Shown: positions 50,385-59,562 of the stretch, piece after piece
How the letters are laid out: each line of letters starts with the position of its first letter
Position numbering within the stretch: position 1 is the stretch's first letter
NCBI GenBank assembly: GCA_017961685.1
Contig: JAGCWW010000020.1
Location: 1-64,000, forward strand
DNA length: 64,000 nt
Origin: Acholeplasmatales bacterium
Lineage (GTDB): Bacteria > Bacillota_I > Bacilli_A > Acholeplasmatales > JAEDCM01
Direction: 5' to 3'
The notes under the pieces: model-generated
Databases searched by the model: none
The model's input: only the letters and a program-made list of their open reading frames with translations
What the model was told of the DNA's origin: nothing
Translations under genes and position numbers: made by a program

Positions 50385-52245
50385 AGGAAATAAAAAGACT
50401 TTTCTTGATGATGTATCTAACGGATTAATGGTTAGAAAAATAGAAGAAATGTTTGATAAATTAGGTATAAAAAAAGAGCAACAAGCAGAAATGAATTCAT
50501 GGAAAAATTCTCTACCAAGAATGGGAAATATTATATCTGATAATAGAATTGATGATGAAGTTGGAATTGCTGTTGAATTTCAAATTCCTTTTACAAGCAA
50601 GAGAGTAGATTTTATGGTTGCTGGCAAGAATGATGAAAGTGATAATGTTGTTGTTATAGAATTGAAACAATGGGAAACTTGTCAAGCAACATCTAGAGAA
50701 AATGTAGTTACTGCCTTTACTGGTGGAGCAAATAGAGATGTTGCACATCCATCACAACAAGCTTATTCTTATGCCAAATTAATTCAAAACTTTAATGAGT
50801 CAATAGAAGAAGAAAAAATAGATATGATTCCTTGTGCATATTTGCATAACTATGAGGAAAAGAATAGGGGACAAATATGTCATCAGAAATATAGTGACAT
50901 CATTAAATTGTCACCTGTATTTCTAATGGAAGATGGAAAGAATCTAAAAGATTTTCTAGTTAAATATGTATCTAAACCATCAAATAAAAAACTATTTGAA
51001 ATAATTGAATATGGAAAATTAAAACCATCTAAATCGCTTCAAAGTGCGGTTGGTTCAATACTAAACGGAAATCAAGAGTTTGAACTTATTGATGAGCAAT
51101 TAGTTGCTTATTCAACAATATTAAAGCTAGTTCAAAACTCTATTAATAGTGATGAAAAGCATACAGTTATAGTTAAAGGTGGACCAGGTACTGGTAAAAG
51201 TGTAATTGCGATTAATCTTTTAACTAAGATTTTAAATAATGGTTATTCTTGTTGCTATGTAACAAAAAATTCAGCTCCACGTGCTGCTTTTTCTCAAAGC
51301 TTAGTAAAGGGAAAATATTCACTATCTTATTTGAAAGGTTTATTCAAAGGATCGGGTTCATTTATAGATACTCCAAATAATACGTTTGATTGTATTATCA
51401 CAGATGAGTCACATAGATTAAATGAAAAATCTGGATTATTTGGCAATAAAGGTCAAAACCAAATTATGGAAATTATAAAGTCATCAAAGATTAGTGTATT
51501 CTTCATTGATGAAGATCAAGTAGTCACTACTAAAGATATTGGATCAGTTGGAGAAATTAAAGCATGGGCAAAAATACTTGGCAGTAAAGTACACTGTAAT
51601 GAATCATTAGAATTAAAGAGTCAATTTAGATGTAATGGTTCTGATGGATACTTAGCTTTTTTAGATGATGTATTAGAAATAAGACAGACGGCAAATTATA
51701 ATTTCTTTGACTTAGATTATGATATAGAAATATTTGATAATCCAAACAAAATGAAAGAAGCACTAAGAAAAACTAATACAAGCAATAAATCTAGAATGAT
51801 AGCAGGTTATTGCTATCCTTGGAACAGCCAAAAAGATAAGAGTAAATATGACATTTTCTTAGAAAACGGATTTAAAGCTCAATGGAATTTTTCAACAGAC
51901 GGATTTGCAATAGATCCTAATTCGTTTGAACAAGTTGGATGTATTCATTCGACACAAGGATTAGAATTTGATTATGTTGGTATCATAATTGGATTAGACT
52001 TAAGATATGAGAATGGTCATATAATAGCTGACACATCAAAAAGAGCTGACACTGACTATTCTATTAGAGGCTTAAACGGCAATGTAAAATTAGGAGAAAG
52101 AATCATAAAAAATACTTATAAAACTCTATTATCTAGAGGACAAAAAGGATGCTTTATCTATTGTGAGGATAAGGCTTTAGCAGCATATTTAAAAGAAAGA
52201 TTGGCTAAAGCCCTAGGGGAAAGAGACAAAGCAAAAATCAGTTAG
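50371..52245 (+). CDS. DUF2075 (Schlafen-3-type) helicase with N-terminal PD-(D/E)XK-like domain
   Basis: A 624-residue protein. The first 200 or so residues contain FTSKRVDFMVAG...NVVVIELKQW, an Asp80...Glu97-x-Lys99 pattern of PD-(D/E)XK nucleases. The rest is the SF1-like DUF2075 helicase: Walker A VKGGPGTGKS (270-277), IITDESHRLN, VFFIDEDQVVT, SQFRCNGSDGYLAFL and IHSTQGLEFDYVGIIIG. Such helicases occur in phage-defence and repair contexts. The start has AAGGTGGTG. With the upstream GIY-YIG gene this forms a likely two- or three-gene unit with two nuclease activities and a motor. Confidence 0.85.
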   Translation: MIVYEGNKKTFLDDVSNGLMVRKIEEMFDKLGIKKEQQAEMNSWKNSLPRMGNIISDNRIDDEVGIAVEFQIPFTSKRVDFMVAGKNDESDNVVVIELKQWETCQATSRENVVTAFTGGANRDVAHPSQQAYSYAKLIQNFNESIEEEKIDMIPCAYLHNYEEKNRGQICHQKYSDIIKLSPVFLMEDGKNLKDFLVKYVSKPSNKKLFEIIEYGKLKPSKSLQSAVGSILNGNQEFELIDEQLVAYSTILKLVQNSINSDEKHTVIVKGGPGTGKSVIAINLLTKILNNGYSCCYVTKNSAPRAAFSQSLVKGKYSLSYLKGLFKGSGSFIDTPNNTFDCIITDESHRLNEKSGLFGNKGQNQIMEIIKSSKISVFFIDEDQVVTTKDIGSVGEIKAWAKILGSKVHCNESLELKSQFRCNGSDGYLAFLDDVLEIRQTANYNFFDLDYDIEIFDNPNKMKEALRKTNTSNKSRMIAGYCYPWNSQKDKSKYDIFLENGFKAQWNFSTDGFAIDPNSFEQVGCIHSTQGLEFDYVGIIIGLDLRYENGHIIADTSKRADTDYSIRGLNGNVKLGERIIKNTYKTLLSRGQKGCFIYCEDKALAAYLKERLAKALGERDKAKIS

Positions 52246-52284
52246 TTCTTGATTAAAATTGAAAACTAAATTGGAGGTGGATTT

Positions 52285-53367
52285 ATGAATACTATATTTA
52301 ATATTATAGATTTTGGTGCGGTAGGTGATAACTCTACCGATAACACAAAAGCTATCCAAAAAGCGCTAGATGAAGCCTCTTTATGTGAAGGTAAGGTTAT
52401 TGTTCCACCTGGAAAATACTTAACTGGTAAACTTAAACTTAAAGGTAAAGGTGTAACTATTGAAGGTTCAGCTTCATGGAGTTATAGAGGTGTAGGTGGA
52501 TCAGTATTAATCTTAAATGATGATAAAGCTGAATGCTTAATAGATATTACTGGTTCATTTGGTTGTTCAATTATAAATCTTAATTTAACAACCAGCCTAA
52601 ACACAAATAATATAATTCATGGAATTAAATTATATTGGGATAAATATAATGGTGGATCAGAAGAAGATACACCTAAAATAGATGGATGTAAAATATGTAA
52701 TTTTACAGGAGATGGCATACACTTTGAACACGTATGGTGTTTTAGTGTAAGACATTCTATGATTGCTTATAATAAAGGTAATGGAATCTTTATTGATGGC
52801 TGGGATGGATTTATCCTTGATAACTGGTTCTCATATAACGAAGGATATGGATTACTTGGTGGAAATGTAGTCGCATCTATTTCTTTAACTGGAAATAGAG
52901 TAGAGTGGAATACTAAAGGAGGATTCAAGATTCCTTTTGGTGATTCCTTTAATATTACAGGTAATTTCTTTGATAGAGGAGAAGGACCTGCCTTGGATTT
53001 AGGTGGAGAAAAACAAGTAAGTCTAGCTACTATTACATCTAATATTTTTAGAAGACCTGGGGCTTCTAATAATCCAAATGATAAATATGATAGTTGTCAT
53101 TTAAGACTAACTAATTGTAAAAATATAACTGTAATTTCTAATACAATGAGACTAGGTAGAAATGATGGAGGTGGAGGTATACTATCTCCAAATTATGGCT
53201 TAGTTATACGAAATTGTGAATGTTGCACAATTAGTTATAACACAATGGATAAGTCTGTTTTAAAAGAATTATTTGTATTAGAAAACAATAATAATTGTAT
53301 TATAGATAATAATATAGGTTCAATTTCAGATGAATCATTTTCAACAGGTTCTGATTTGTTAAATTAA
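52285..53367 (+). CDS. Pectate-lyase-3-like right-handed beta-helix protein
   Basis: A 360-residue parallel beta-helix protein. The N-terminal signature IIDFGAVGDNSTDNTKAIQKALDEA is that of Pectate_lyase_3/glycosyl-hydrolase-28-like proteins, followed by helix rungs with repeated Asn and Gly (ISNTM, ISYNTM, LTGNRVEWN). No signal peptide is seen, so a cytoplasmic or phage-tailspike-like role is possible; polysaccharide binding or cleavage is the family norm. It sits inside the nuclease island but ends with its own terminator, so it may be an unrelated insertion. Confidence 0.8.
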   Translation: MNTIFNIIDFGAVGDNSTDNTKAIQKALDEASLCEGKVIVPPGKYLTGKLKLKGKGVTIEGSASWSYRGVGGSVLILNDDKAECLIDITGSFGCSIINLNLTTSLNTNNIIHGIKLYWDKYNGGSEEDTPKIDGCKICNFTGDGIHFEHVWCFSVRHSMIAYNKGNGIFIDGWDGFILDNWFSYNEGYGLLGGNVVASISLTGNRVEWNTKGGFKIPFGDSFNITGNFFDRGEGPALDLGGEKQVSLATITSNIFRRPGASNNPNDKYDSCHLRLTNCKNITVISNTMRLGRNDGGGGILSPNYGLVIRNCECCTISYNTMDKSVLKELFVLENNNNCIIDNNIGSISDESFSTGSDLLN

Positions 53368-53380
53368 TAATTGAAAGAGA

Positions 53381-53410
53381 GGAGCATTGTAGAATAATGC
53401 TCCTTTTTTA
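53381..53410 (+). terminator. Rho-independent terminator
   Basis: Stem GGAGCATT/AATGCTCC with a GTAGAAT loop and a run of six T. Confidence 0.87.
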
Positions 53411-53427
53411 AAATTTATAAAGATCTG

Positions 53428-53617
53428 TTGACTAAAAATAAAACATATGATAAATTTAAAGTAGGCGTATAGTTAATCTTTAGGTCATAAATTATTTAGG
53501 TATGATGAATCTTATGCAAGTGAGCCCATTATATATGGATAACTTATGTTTTAAAAATTAATTAATAATGTCTAACAATATAATAGGACAACTATATATT
53601 TTTGTTAGATTTTTTTT
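53428..53617 (+). ncRNA. Candidate small RNA between two terminators
   Basis: TTGACT (53428-53433) and TAAATT (53451-53456) are 17 bases apart. From about 53462 there is no gene until a terminator, TCTAACAA/TTGTTAGA (53571-53609) with a 23-base loop and a run of eight T. The span is about 155 bases. An open stretch of 20 codons, including KLFRYDESYASEPIIYG and lacking a start, may be a gene remnant, so the RNA could also be what is left of a decayed gene. Confidence 0.35.
53571..53617 (+). terminator. Rho-independent terminator
   Basis: An 8-bp stem TCTAACAA/TTGTTAGA with a long loop, followed by eight T. No protein gene lies directly upstream. Confidence 0.7.
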
Positions 53618-53663
53618 GCGCCATCATTTTGTCAAATGTTTTTGAAGAAAGGTGGTATTTTTT

Positions 53664-54674
53664 ATGACAGAGAAAGATTATTACGATATTGAATTAATGA
53701 TAGGTTATGAGTTTAGTAATAAAAGTTTATTAAAACAAGCTTTTACTAGAAAATCATATTCTATGGAAAATGGTGGAGAAGATAATGAAGTTCTTGAGTT
53801 TTATGGGGATACAGTATTATCAGGCAGTGTTATAAGAATTTTTGATATTTTATTCTGTGAAAGCAGGAAAGATTATTATGTATCAAAAAAAACAGAAGCT
53901 GAATTAACTGAATTGAAGAAAAATCTTGTTAGTAGAACTATGCTTTCTAAAAGAATTGATTACCTAGGACTTAGTGAGTATTTAATAATGGGTAAAAGTG
54001 ATATTTTAAATAATGTCCAAAATGAAGCTTCTGTAAAAGAGGACCTTTTTGAAGCCATAATTGGAGCGGTTGCTATTGATTGTAAGTTTGAATCAAGTAT
54101 TATTGATGGAGTAATCAATACAATGCTTGATCCAGTATATTATATTTATTGTGGATTTGATTTTGATGTTATTAACTATATCCAAAAAGTTCAAGAATGG
54201 AATCAAAAATTTAATGGTGAACTTCCAGAATATATTTATTCTATTGATGATTATTCAGATAAAATAGAATGTACAATACTTATTCCAAATCCAAGTGGTG
54301 AAGGTATTCTTGATTTTGAAGATATATCAAGAAATAAAGCAGATGCATTTATGAAAGCGGCAGAAAAAGCATACTGGTATTTATATAGAAACGGCTTTAT
54401 CAAAGAAGAAAAGATGATAGATGTTGCGGGAAAACCAGATATGCATAATCCTGTTGAACAACTAAATATTCTAGCAACAAAAGGTTATATTGAATCTCCA
54501 GATTACACCTTTATCGAAACATTTGATGATAATGGAAATCCTAAATGGGAATGTATTTGTAAAATCAAAGGATATGAATTTGAAGTACATAATCATGCTT
54601 CTAGCAAAAAAGAAGCAAAGAAATTATGTGCATATCAAGTTTATAAGTTATTATTAAATGAAAAAAAGAAGTAA
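53664..54674 (+). CDS. Ribonuclease III family protein with C-terminal dsRNA-binding domain
   Basis: A 336-residue RNase III. The ATG at 53664 is chosen over the GTG at 53652, which lies inside the AAAGGTGG site. The catalytic set is intact: NEVLEFYGDTVL (Glu42, Glu45, Asp49) and KEDLFEAIIGA (Asp127, Glu130). A dsRNA-binding domain ends the protein (NPVEQLNILATKGYI...SSKKEAKKLCAYQVYKLL), and residues 165-240 may be a degenerate second one. Housekeeping RNase III is about 230 residues; this is longer and lies among nuclease genes, not with smc or rpm genes. An accessory or defence role against double-stranded RNA is possible. Confidence 0.82.
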   Translation: MTEKDYYDIELMIGYEFSNKSLLKQAFTRKSYSMENGGEDNEVLEFYGDTVLSGSVIRIFDILFCESRKDYYVSKKTEAELTELKKNLVSRTMLSKRIDYLGLSEYLIMGKSDILNNVQNEASVKEDLFEAIIGAVAIDCKFESSIIDGVINTMLDPVYYIYCGFDFDVINYIQKVQEWNQKFNGELPEYIYSIDDYSDKIECTILIPNPSGEGILDFEDISRNKADAFMKAAEKAYWYLYRNGFIKEEKMIDVAGKPDMHNPVEQLNILATKGYIESPDYTFIETFDDNGNPKWECICKIKGYEFEVHNHASSKKEAKKLCAYQVYKLLLNEKKK

Positions 54675-54684
54675 AGGAGAATAA

Positions 54685-56169
54685 ATGATAATAAAATTAA
54701 ATAAACTATCCAATTTTAAGGAAAAGGAATATCTTTTAAAAGAATGGGACTATGAAAAAAACGGAGAATTAACTCCTGATAAAATTAGTTATGCTAGCAA
54801 TATAAAGGTATGGTGGAAGTGCAAAAATGGTCATTCATGGGCAACTTCACCATCACATAGAACTCTTCAAACAGGTAATTGCCCTTATTGTTCTAATAAG
54901 AAATTAGCAAAAGGAGAAAATGATTTAGAAACAGTTTTTCCAGATATTGCTAGAGAGTGGAATTATGAGAAAAATGGCTTATTAAAGCCGTCTGATGTTG
55001 TTTATGGTTCATCAAAAAAAGTGTGGTGGAAATGCAAGCTAGGACATGATTACGAAATGAAAGTATGTGTAAGAGCATATAAACTTACTAACTGCCCAAT
55101 ATGTCAAAAGGAAAGGCATACATCATTTATTGAACAAACAATTTTATTCTATTCAATGAAAGTATTTAAAAGTACTAAAAGCCAAGTTAAATTTGATTGG
55201 CTAGGAAAAGGTGAAATAGATATTTTTATTCCTGAACTGAATCTAGGAATAGAATATGATGGAGGATACTGGCATAAGGATATTAATAGGGATTTAAAAA
55301 AAGATATTTTATGCCAAGAACATAATATTGATTTGATTAGAATAAGAGGATCTAAATGTCCTATTTATGAAACAAATATTAAGTTAATAAGAATAGAAAA
55401 CGAATATAAAAACAGTATAATCGAAGAAGTTTTAAAATCTGTTTTCGATTATATAAAAGAAAAATATAATCTATATTTTTTTATTGATATAAATATTGAT
55501 AGAGATTATATCGAAATAACAGAGAAATTTGTTCTTGGTGAAAAAGTAGGTAATTTAGAGGAATTATTTCCAAACGTTTCTAAAGAATGGGACTATAGTA
55601 AAAATGGCACTATAACACCAAAAATGGTAAGTGCACATTCAAAAAAAGATTTTTGGTGGAAATGTAGTAAATGCGGTTATAGCTATAAAGCAACTGTAAA
55701 TAGAAGAACAGGTAGTAATAAAACAGGATGCCCTTTATGTAGTGGTAATATTGTTGTGAAAGGGAAAAACGATATTGAAACACTATTTCCTGAAATTCTA
55801 AAAGAATGGGATTATGATAAGAATATAATGCTTCCATCAGAAGTCTCAAAAGGATCAAATAAAAAAGTTTTTTGGAAATGTCCATTTGGTCATTCTTGGG
55901 AAGCATCAGTAGTAAATAGGATTAATCTTAAGGCTGGATGCCCAGTATGTAATCATAAAATAGTTGGTGAAAATAATAGTCTAGCTGATTTGTATCCAAA
56001 TTTACTAGAGGAATGGGATTATAGAAAAAATGAACGCAATCCATATACATTACTACCAAAATCTAATCTATTATTTTGGTGGAAGTGCAAAAAATGTGGT
56101 AATGAGTTTCAAAAGCGCATAAGCGAAGTCACAAGATTAGGTTATCCTTGTGTGAAATGTCATAAATAA
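54685..56169 (+). CDS. DUF4379 zinc-ribbon repeat protein with embedded Vsr-like endonuclease
   Basis: A 494-residue protein built of five treble-clef zinc-ribbon repeats, each starting near EWDYEKNG and holding WWKC..GH and CPxC pairs. Two lie before and three after a nuclease-like domain at about 150-250: EIDIFIPELNLGIEYDGGYWHKD and HNIDLIRIRGSKCP, the pattern of Vsr-type short-patch-repair endonucleases. Proteins of this type occur in mobile and defence regions, and the ribbons probably bind DNA. It follows the RNase III gene by 10 bases with AAAGGAG. Confidence 0.83.
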   Translation: MIIKLNKLSNFKEKEYLLKEWDYEKNGELTPDKISYASNIKVWWKCKNGHSWATSPSHRTLQTGNCPYCSNKKLAKGENDLETVFPDIAREWNYEKNGLLKPSDVVYGSSKKVWWKCKLGHDYEMKVCVRAYKLTNCPICQKERHTSFIEQTILFYSMKVFKSTKSQVKFDWLGKGEIDIFIPELNLGIEYDGGYWHKDINRDLKKDILCQEHNIDLIRIRGSKCPIYETNIKLIRIENEYKNSIIEEVLKSVFDYIKEKYNLYFFIDINIDRDYIEITEKFVLGEKVGNLEELFPNVSKEWDYSKNGTITPKMVSAHSKKDFWWKCSKCGYSYKATVNRRTGSNKTGCPLCSGNIVVKGKNDIETLFPEILKEWDYDKNIMLPSEVSKGSNKKVFWKCPFGHSWEASVVNRINLKAGCPVCNHKIVGENNSLADLYPNLLEEWDYRKNERNPYTLLPKSNLLFWWKCKKCGNEFQKRISEVTRLGYPCVKCHK

Positions 56170-56196
56170 GGTATAATAATACTTGGGTGGAGTATT

Positions 56197-56595
56197 ATGA
56201 TTGAAAAAAGGAAAGTTATTCTAACCAAAGAAGAAAATGATAATTATATTGATGATTTATTATGCTTTGGTTATGAAGTAACTTATAAAGAAAAAGAGAA
56301 AGTCAATAAAGAAACTTTAAGAGTCTTTATGTTAGAAAGAGATACTGATATTCCTAATTATGATAAATTAGTAGAACTTGAAAAAGAATATGAAGATAAT
56401 AAAAAAGAATTAGTAATGTATCCAAAAATAAATGGATGGTTAGTATTCTTTTTATGGTGCTTAATCATACCAGGAATGATTTATTATGATCTTAAAAGTA
56501 ATGATATAAAGGCAATAGATCAGCATAATGAACCATTACTTATAAAGATGTATGATTTAACGGAAGAAGCTAGAAAATTAAAAGAAGAAAAATAG
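56197..56595 (+). CDS. Single-helix membrane protein of unknown function
   Basis: A 132-residue protein, charged, with one hydrophobic segment at about 83-100 (INGWLVFFLWCLIIPGMIYY). I do not recognise it. A TATAAT lies at about 56172-56177 and a GGTGGAG site precedes the ATG. It is followed by the HEPN-like gene after 12 bases and may be its membrane partner. Confidence 0.65.
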   Translation: MIEKRKVILTKEENDNYIDDLLCFGYEVTYKEKEKVNKETLRVFMLERDTDIPNYDKLVELEKEYEDNKKELVMYPKINGWLVFFLWCLIIPGMIYYDLKSNDIKAIDQHNEPLLIKMYDLTEEARKLKEEK

Positions 56596-56607
56596 GGGGA
56601 AAAATAA

Positions 56608-57645
56608 ATGTCAAATTTCAGTGATATGGTCGCATATTTGCAACATAGCAATGCAAATTCGTTATATACTACAAGTGGAAAGTATGATTTTACAAAAGAT
56701 GCAAGACTACTGAATTTTTTAACAAATAATTTATGGTATACTTATAATAAGGAAAGTGAACAATATCCTTATTCTAATCCAGCAAGTATTCCAACTTACT
56801 TGATTAACAAAAGATTAGATAATCTTTTTGAATTACTATTGTGTGTTATTTTAAGGATTGCTCCATCTAATTTTTATTGCAAGGACAAAAAAATTGATGT
56901 GTGTTCAGCTTTAAATAAGATTAATAGTACTACTTTTGATACTTCCAGTACTTTTTGTATATTTTATGACAAAAGTAATACGGGTATTTACAATTCTTTT
57001 ATCATGAAGTTTTTACAGTCGTTAAGAAATTCATTAGCGCATGGCGGATTTAATAAACTATCAATTAATAATAGATATAACGAGGTGTATTTTAATAATG
57101 ATGATATAAACGATACAAAAAAAGTTTCAATGTCTTTAAGATTAATAGGTAATGCAAATGATAATTTTTTAGAAAAGGCATATAACGAAATTACTAGTTT
57201 AGGATCGGCAACCGTTTTTTCTTTATTTAGAAAAATAGCAAATTATTATTCTAGAAGAACAAACAATGGAAATAATCTTAACTTGAACAGGTATAATGAT
57301 AAAGTAGAAGTTTATGAATATAATAAAGAAAATGGCCATAAAATAATATATGTAATTGATTCAGATGACTTTAACGAAATAAGAGAAATAATATCTTACA
57401 TAATAATCAGTTTAAAAAAGCCAAAATTAGATGGAGTAAATGATTATGCCGATATAAATAATAGTATTTTTTATTTACCAGTGTATTTTAGGTCTGTTGC
57501 GAAAGATAAAATGCTTGAGTATTATATTGGAGCTGTTAAGAAAGAATATGGCTTAGATAATAATGATAAGACAAATGATGAAATAATAAAAGGGAATATA
57601 GATATAAAAATTTTATATAAATTAGAATTAATGGATTTATTATAA
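56608..57645 (+). CDS. HEPN-like protein (putative ribonuclease)
   Basis: A 345-residue soluble helical protein. The segment FLQSLRNSLAHGGF holds the Rx4H motif of HEPN ribonucleases (Arg140, Asn141, His145) at the C-terminal end of a helix, as in that superfamily. The rest has no motif that I recognise. HEPN proteins often act as the toxin or RNase effector of defence or toxin-antitoxin modules. The next gene (57676) is 30 bases downstream and could be its partner. AT content is even higher than that of the neighbours. Confidence 0.6.
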   Translation: MSNFSDMVAYLQHSNANSLYTTSGKYDFTKDARLLNFLTNNLWYTYNKESEQYPYSNPASIPTYLINKRLDNLFELLLCVILRIAPSNFYCKDKKIDVCSALNKINSTTFDTSSTFCIFYDKSNTGIYNSFIMKFLQSLRNSLAHGGFNKLSINNRYNEVYFNNDDINDTKKVSMSLRLIGNANDNFLEKAYNEITSLGSATVFSLFRKIANYYSRRTNNGNNLNLNRYNDKVEVYEYNKENGHKIIYVIDSDDFNEIREIISYIIISLKKPKLDGVNDYADINNSIFYLPVYFRSVAKDKMLEYYIGAVKKEYGLDNNDKTNDEIIKGNIDIKILYKLELMDLL

Positions 57646-57675
57646 TACAAGAAAGTTTTTTAGGGGAAAATAATA

Positions 57676-58386
57676 ATGATACATAAAAAAAAGGCAATCA
57701 AAATAAATAATAATGGGATATTTACTTTTGTTAATGGAATTTGTGAAGACCAATTTGTAGGATACTTTCATTTTAATAATGGCTCATTTTATAGCGTGAA
57801 CAAAGATGATGTATTTGATTTAGCATGTGATAAGAATATTAATGGGCAGGGAAGAATTTCGCTTGATTATGATAATAAAAACATTCACGTATCTCAAACC
57901 ACAAGCAAAAAAATGGTTATTTTATTAGAAAGCCCTCATATAAATGAATTTAATGTACAAAATAAAAAATATAAAACAGCACCAGCATGGGGAAAAACTG
58001 GTGCTAGGTTTAATTCCTTTTTTATTAAAATACTTAATTATAATCTAAAGAATATAGGAAATTGTTTTAAAAATAATGATGTTATTGATGTTTATTTTGT
58101 GAATGCAATTAGATATCAATGCAGTTTAGGTATTAGCCCAATCAATAAATCTTTAAGGGATTTTATATTTTATGCTTTGTGGGATAAACAAAATGATAGC
58201 TTTAAGGATGATTTATTAGAAAGAGTCCAAATGATTGATCCTGATTATCTTATAATTGCTCCTACAAAAAATATTAAGGAAAAATGTTTTAGGTCGAATC
58301 CAATCCCAACTAGTGCAGGAAGACCCGTATTTTTTACTGCAGAAACTCATCCATCTTGTTGGAATAAAAATACAACAATAATATAA
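57676..58386 (+). CDS. Uracil-DNA-glycosylase-like protein
   Basis: A 236-residue protein. Motifs in order are VILLESPH (81-88), PAWGKTGARFNSF (103-), YFVNAIRYQCSLG (140-152) and ETHPSCW (223-229). The last resembles the HPS motif and the first the substrate loop of the UDG superfamily, so a glycosylase-like fold is inferred; the canonical GQDPY is missing. It may act on nucleotides or DNA as the partner of the HEPN-like gene. It starts with an AGGGGA site. Confidence in the fold is moderate and in the function low. Confidence 0.5.
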   Translation: MIHKKKAIKINNNGIFTFVNGICEDQFVGYFHFNNGSFYSVNKDDVFDLACDKNINGQGRISLDYDNKNIHVSQTTSKKMVILLESPHINEFNVQNKKYKTAPAWGKTGARFNSFFIKILNYNLKNIGNCFKNNDVIDVYFVNAIRYQCSLGISPINKSLRDFIFYALWDKQNDSFKDDLLERVQMIDPDYLIIAPTKNIKEKCFRSNPIPTSAGRPVFFTAETHPSCWNKNTTII

Positions 58387-58407
58387 CGGACTCAATAAAT
58401 AAAAGGT

Positions 58408-58440
58408 AAGCATTTGTTTCTATATTAATGCTTTTCTTTT
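58408..58440 (+). terminator. Rho-independent terminator
   Basis: A 7-bp stem AAGCATT/AATGCTT with a 12-base loop and a T-rich tail. Confidence 0.7.
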
Positions 58441-58474
58441 TTATGTTAAAATATAATTGTGTTGAGGTGATAAT

Positions 58475-59560
58475 ATGGAAGAATCTCTAACAAAAGAAAA
58501 ACTCCAAGAACTAATGAATAAATACTATAAAAAAGAAGATACATCATTATCTTTCTTTGATATTATCAATAAATCGCATGATGAGAATTTGATTTCGTTG
58601 ATGATTAGATATTTATTTGAAAATGATAGTGAATGTTTAAAAAATGTCTTAAATAAGGCATATAAAGACAATATTCATTATTTAGAAATAATTGAAATTA
58701 CTCCAGAATATTCTATAAAAGATAAAAAGAGAATAGATATTCTTATAAAAGCTCTTATAGATAAAAAAGAAAGTATTATTGTGATTGAAAATAAGGTTTA
58801 TTCAAAAGAACATGGTGAACAATGCAAATTATATTATGAATATATAGACAAAGAATTCCCTAATTTCATTAAGTATTATTTATTCCTAAAGCCTGAATAT
58901 AATAAAGCAACTTCAGGATGTAAGAAATTTATGGTTATTAATTATAGAGATTTATGTGACTCTATAACAAATGAAGATGATATTTATATCAAGGATTTCA
59001 AAAAAACAATTAATAATAATTTGGTGGTGGGTAAAATGGATGAATTAAAAAAATATATTTTAGATCATTTTAGTGAATTATATGGATTAGTAAGTGATTT
59101 GGATAAACAATTATCAAATTTTCTTGAGAATGAATATGGTAAGGAAATGCAAGAATTCTTAAAATGTGAAAGAGTAGAGGTGTATAAACCAAACTATTCA
59201 ATTAGATTTTATAACGCTAATTGTTGGGGTGGTTATAATGTTTCAAATGACGAAAAATATTATTTTTATGTTGAATTAGTCGGTCATGATAAAAACATTA
59301 AATATCCTAAGTTTCAGTATATAATTAATAGATATTCTGACAATCCTGAAACAAAAATATCAAAATACGTTATTAATAAAGATAGGGATAGTAGATTTGG
59401 CAAGAATTGTTTCGTTATAAGAACAGTTTCATTTATTTCAGATAAAGATGTTTTATCGCCAGAATGGAAAAGGGAATTAATAGAGAAAAGTAAGGAAGTT
59501 TTAAAGCCTTTTTATGATCAAATGCTTGAAGATGTTAAAAACTTCCTAGGAGAAAAATAA
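58475..59560 (+). CDS. PD-(D/E)XK nuclease superfamily protein
   Basis: A 361-residue protein. The nuclease core lies at about 70-150: an early Glu (LEIIEITPEY), KRIDILIKALI with the metal Asp, SIIVIENKVYSKEHGEQCKLYYEYI with the Glu-x-Lys pair, and YYLFLKP. This is the PDDEXK_4 arrangement. The C-terminal 200 residues, with NCWGGYNV and a domain of strands, may bind a target. Related proteins occur beside restriction and defence genes. It has a TATAAT at 58452-58457, a GAGGTG site and its own terminator upstream. Confidence 0.82.
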   Translation: MEESLTKEKLQELMNKYYKKEDTSLSFFDIINKSHDENLISLMIRYLFENDSECLKNVLNKAYKDNIHYLEIIEITPEYSIKDKKRIDILIKALIDKKESIIVIENKVYSKEHGEQCKLYYEYIDKEFPNFIKYYLFLKPEYNKATSGCKKFMVINYRDLCDSITNEDDIYIKDFKKTINNNLVVGKMDELKKYILDHFSELYGLVSDLDKQLSNFLENEYGKEMQEFLKCERVEVYKPNYSIRFYNANCWGGYNVSNDEKYYFYVELVGHDKNIKYPKFQYIINRYSDNPETKISKYVINKDRDSRFGKNCFVIRTVSFISDKDVLSPEWKRELIEKSKEVLKPFYDQMLEDVKNFLGEK

Positions 59561-59562
59561 TC

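Noticed and set aside
49268-59560. Integrated prophage or transposon carrying the nuclease island
   Set aside because: No integrase, transposase, structural phage gene, att-like direct repeat or tRNA edge was found; the beta-helix protein alone is not enough.
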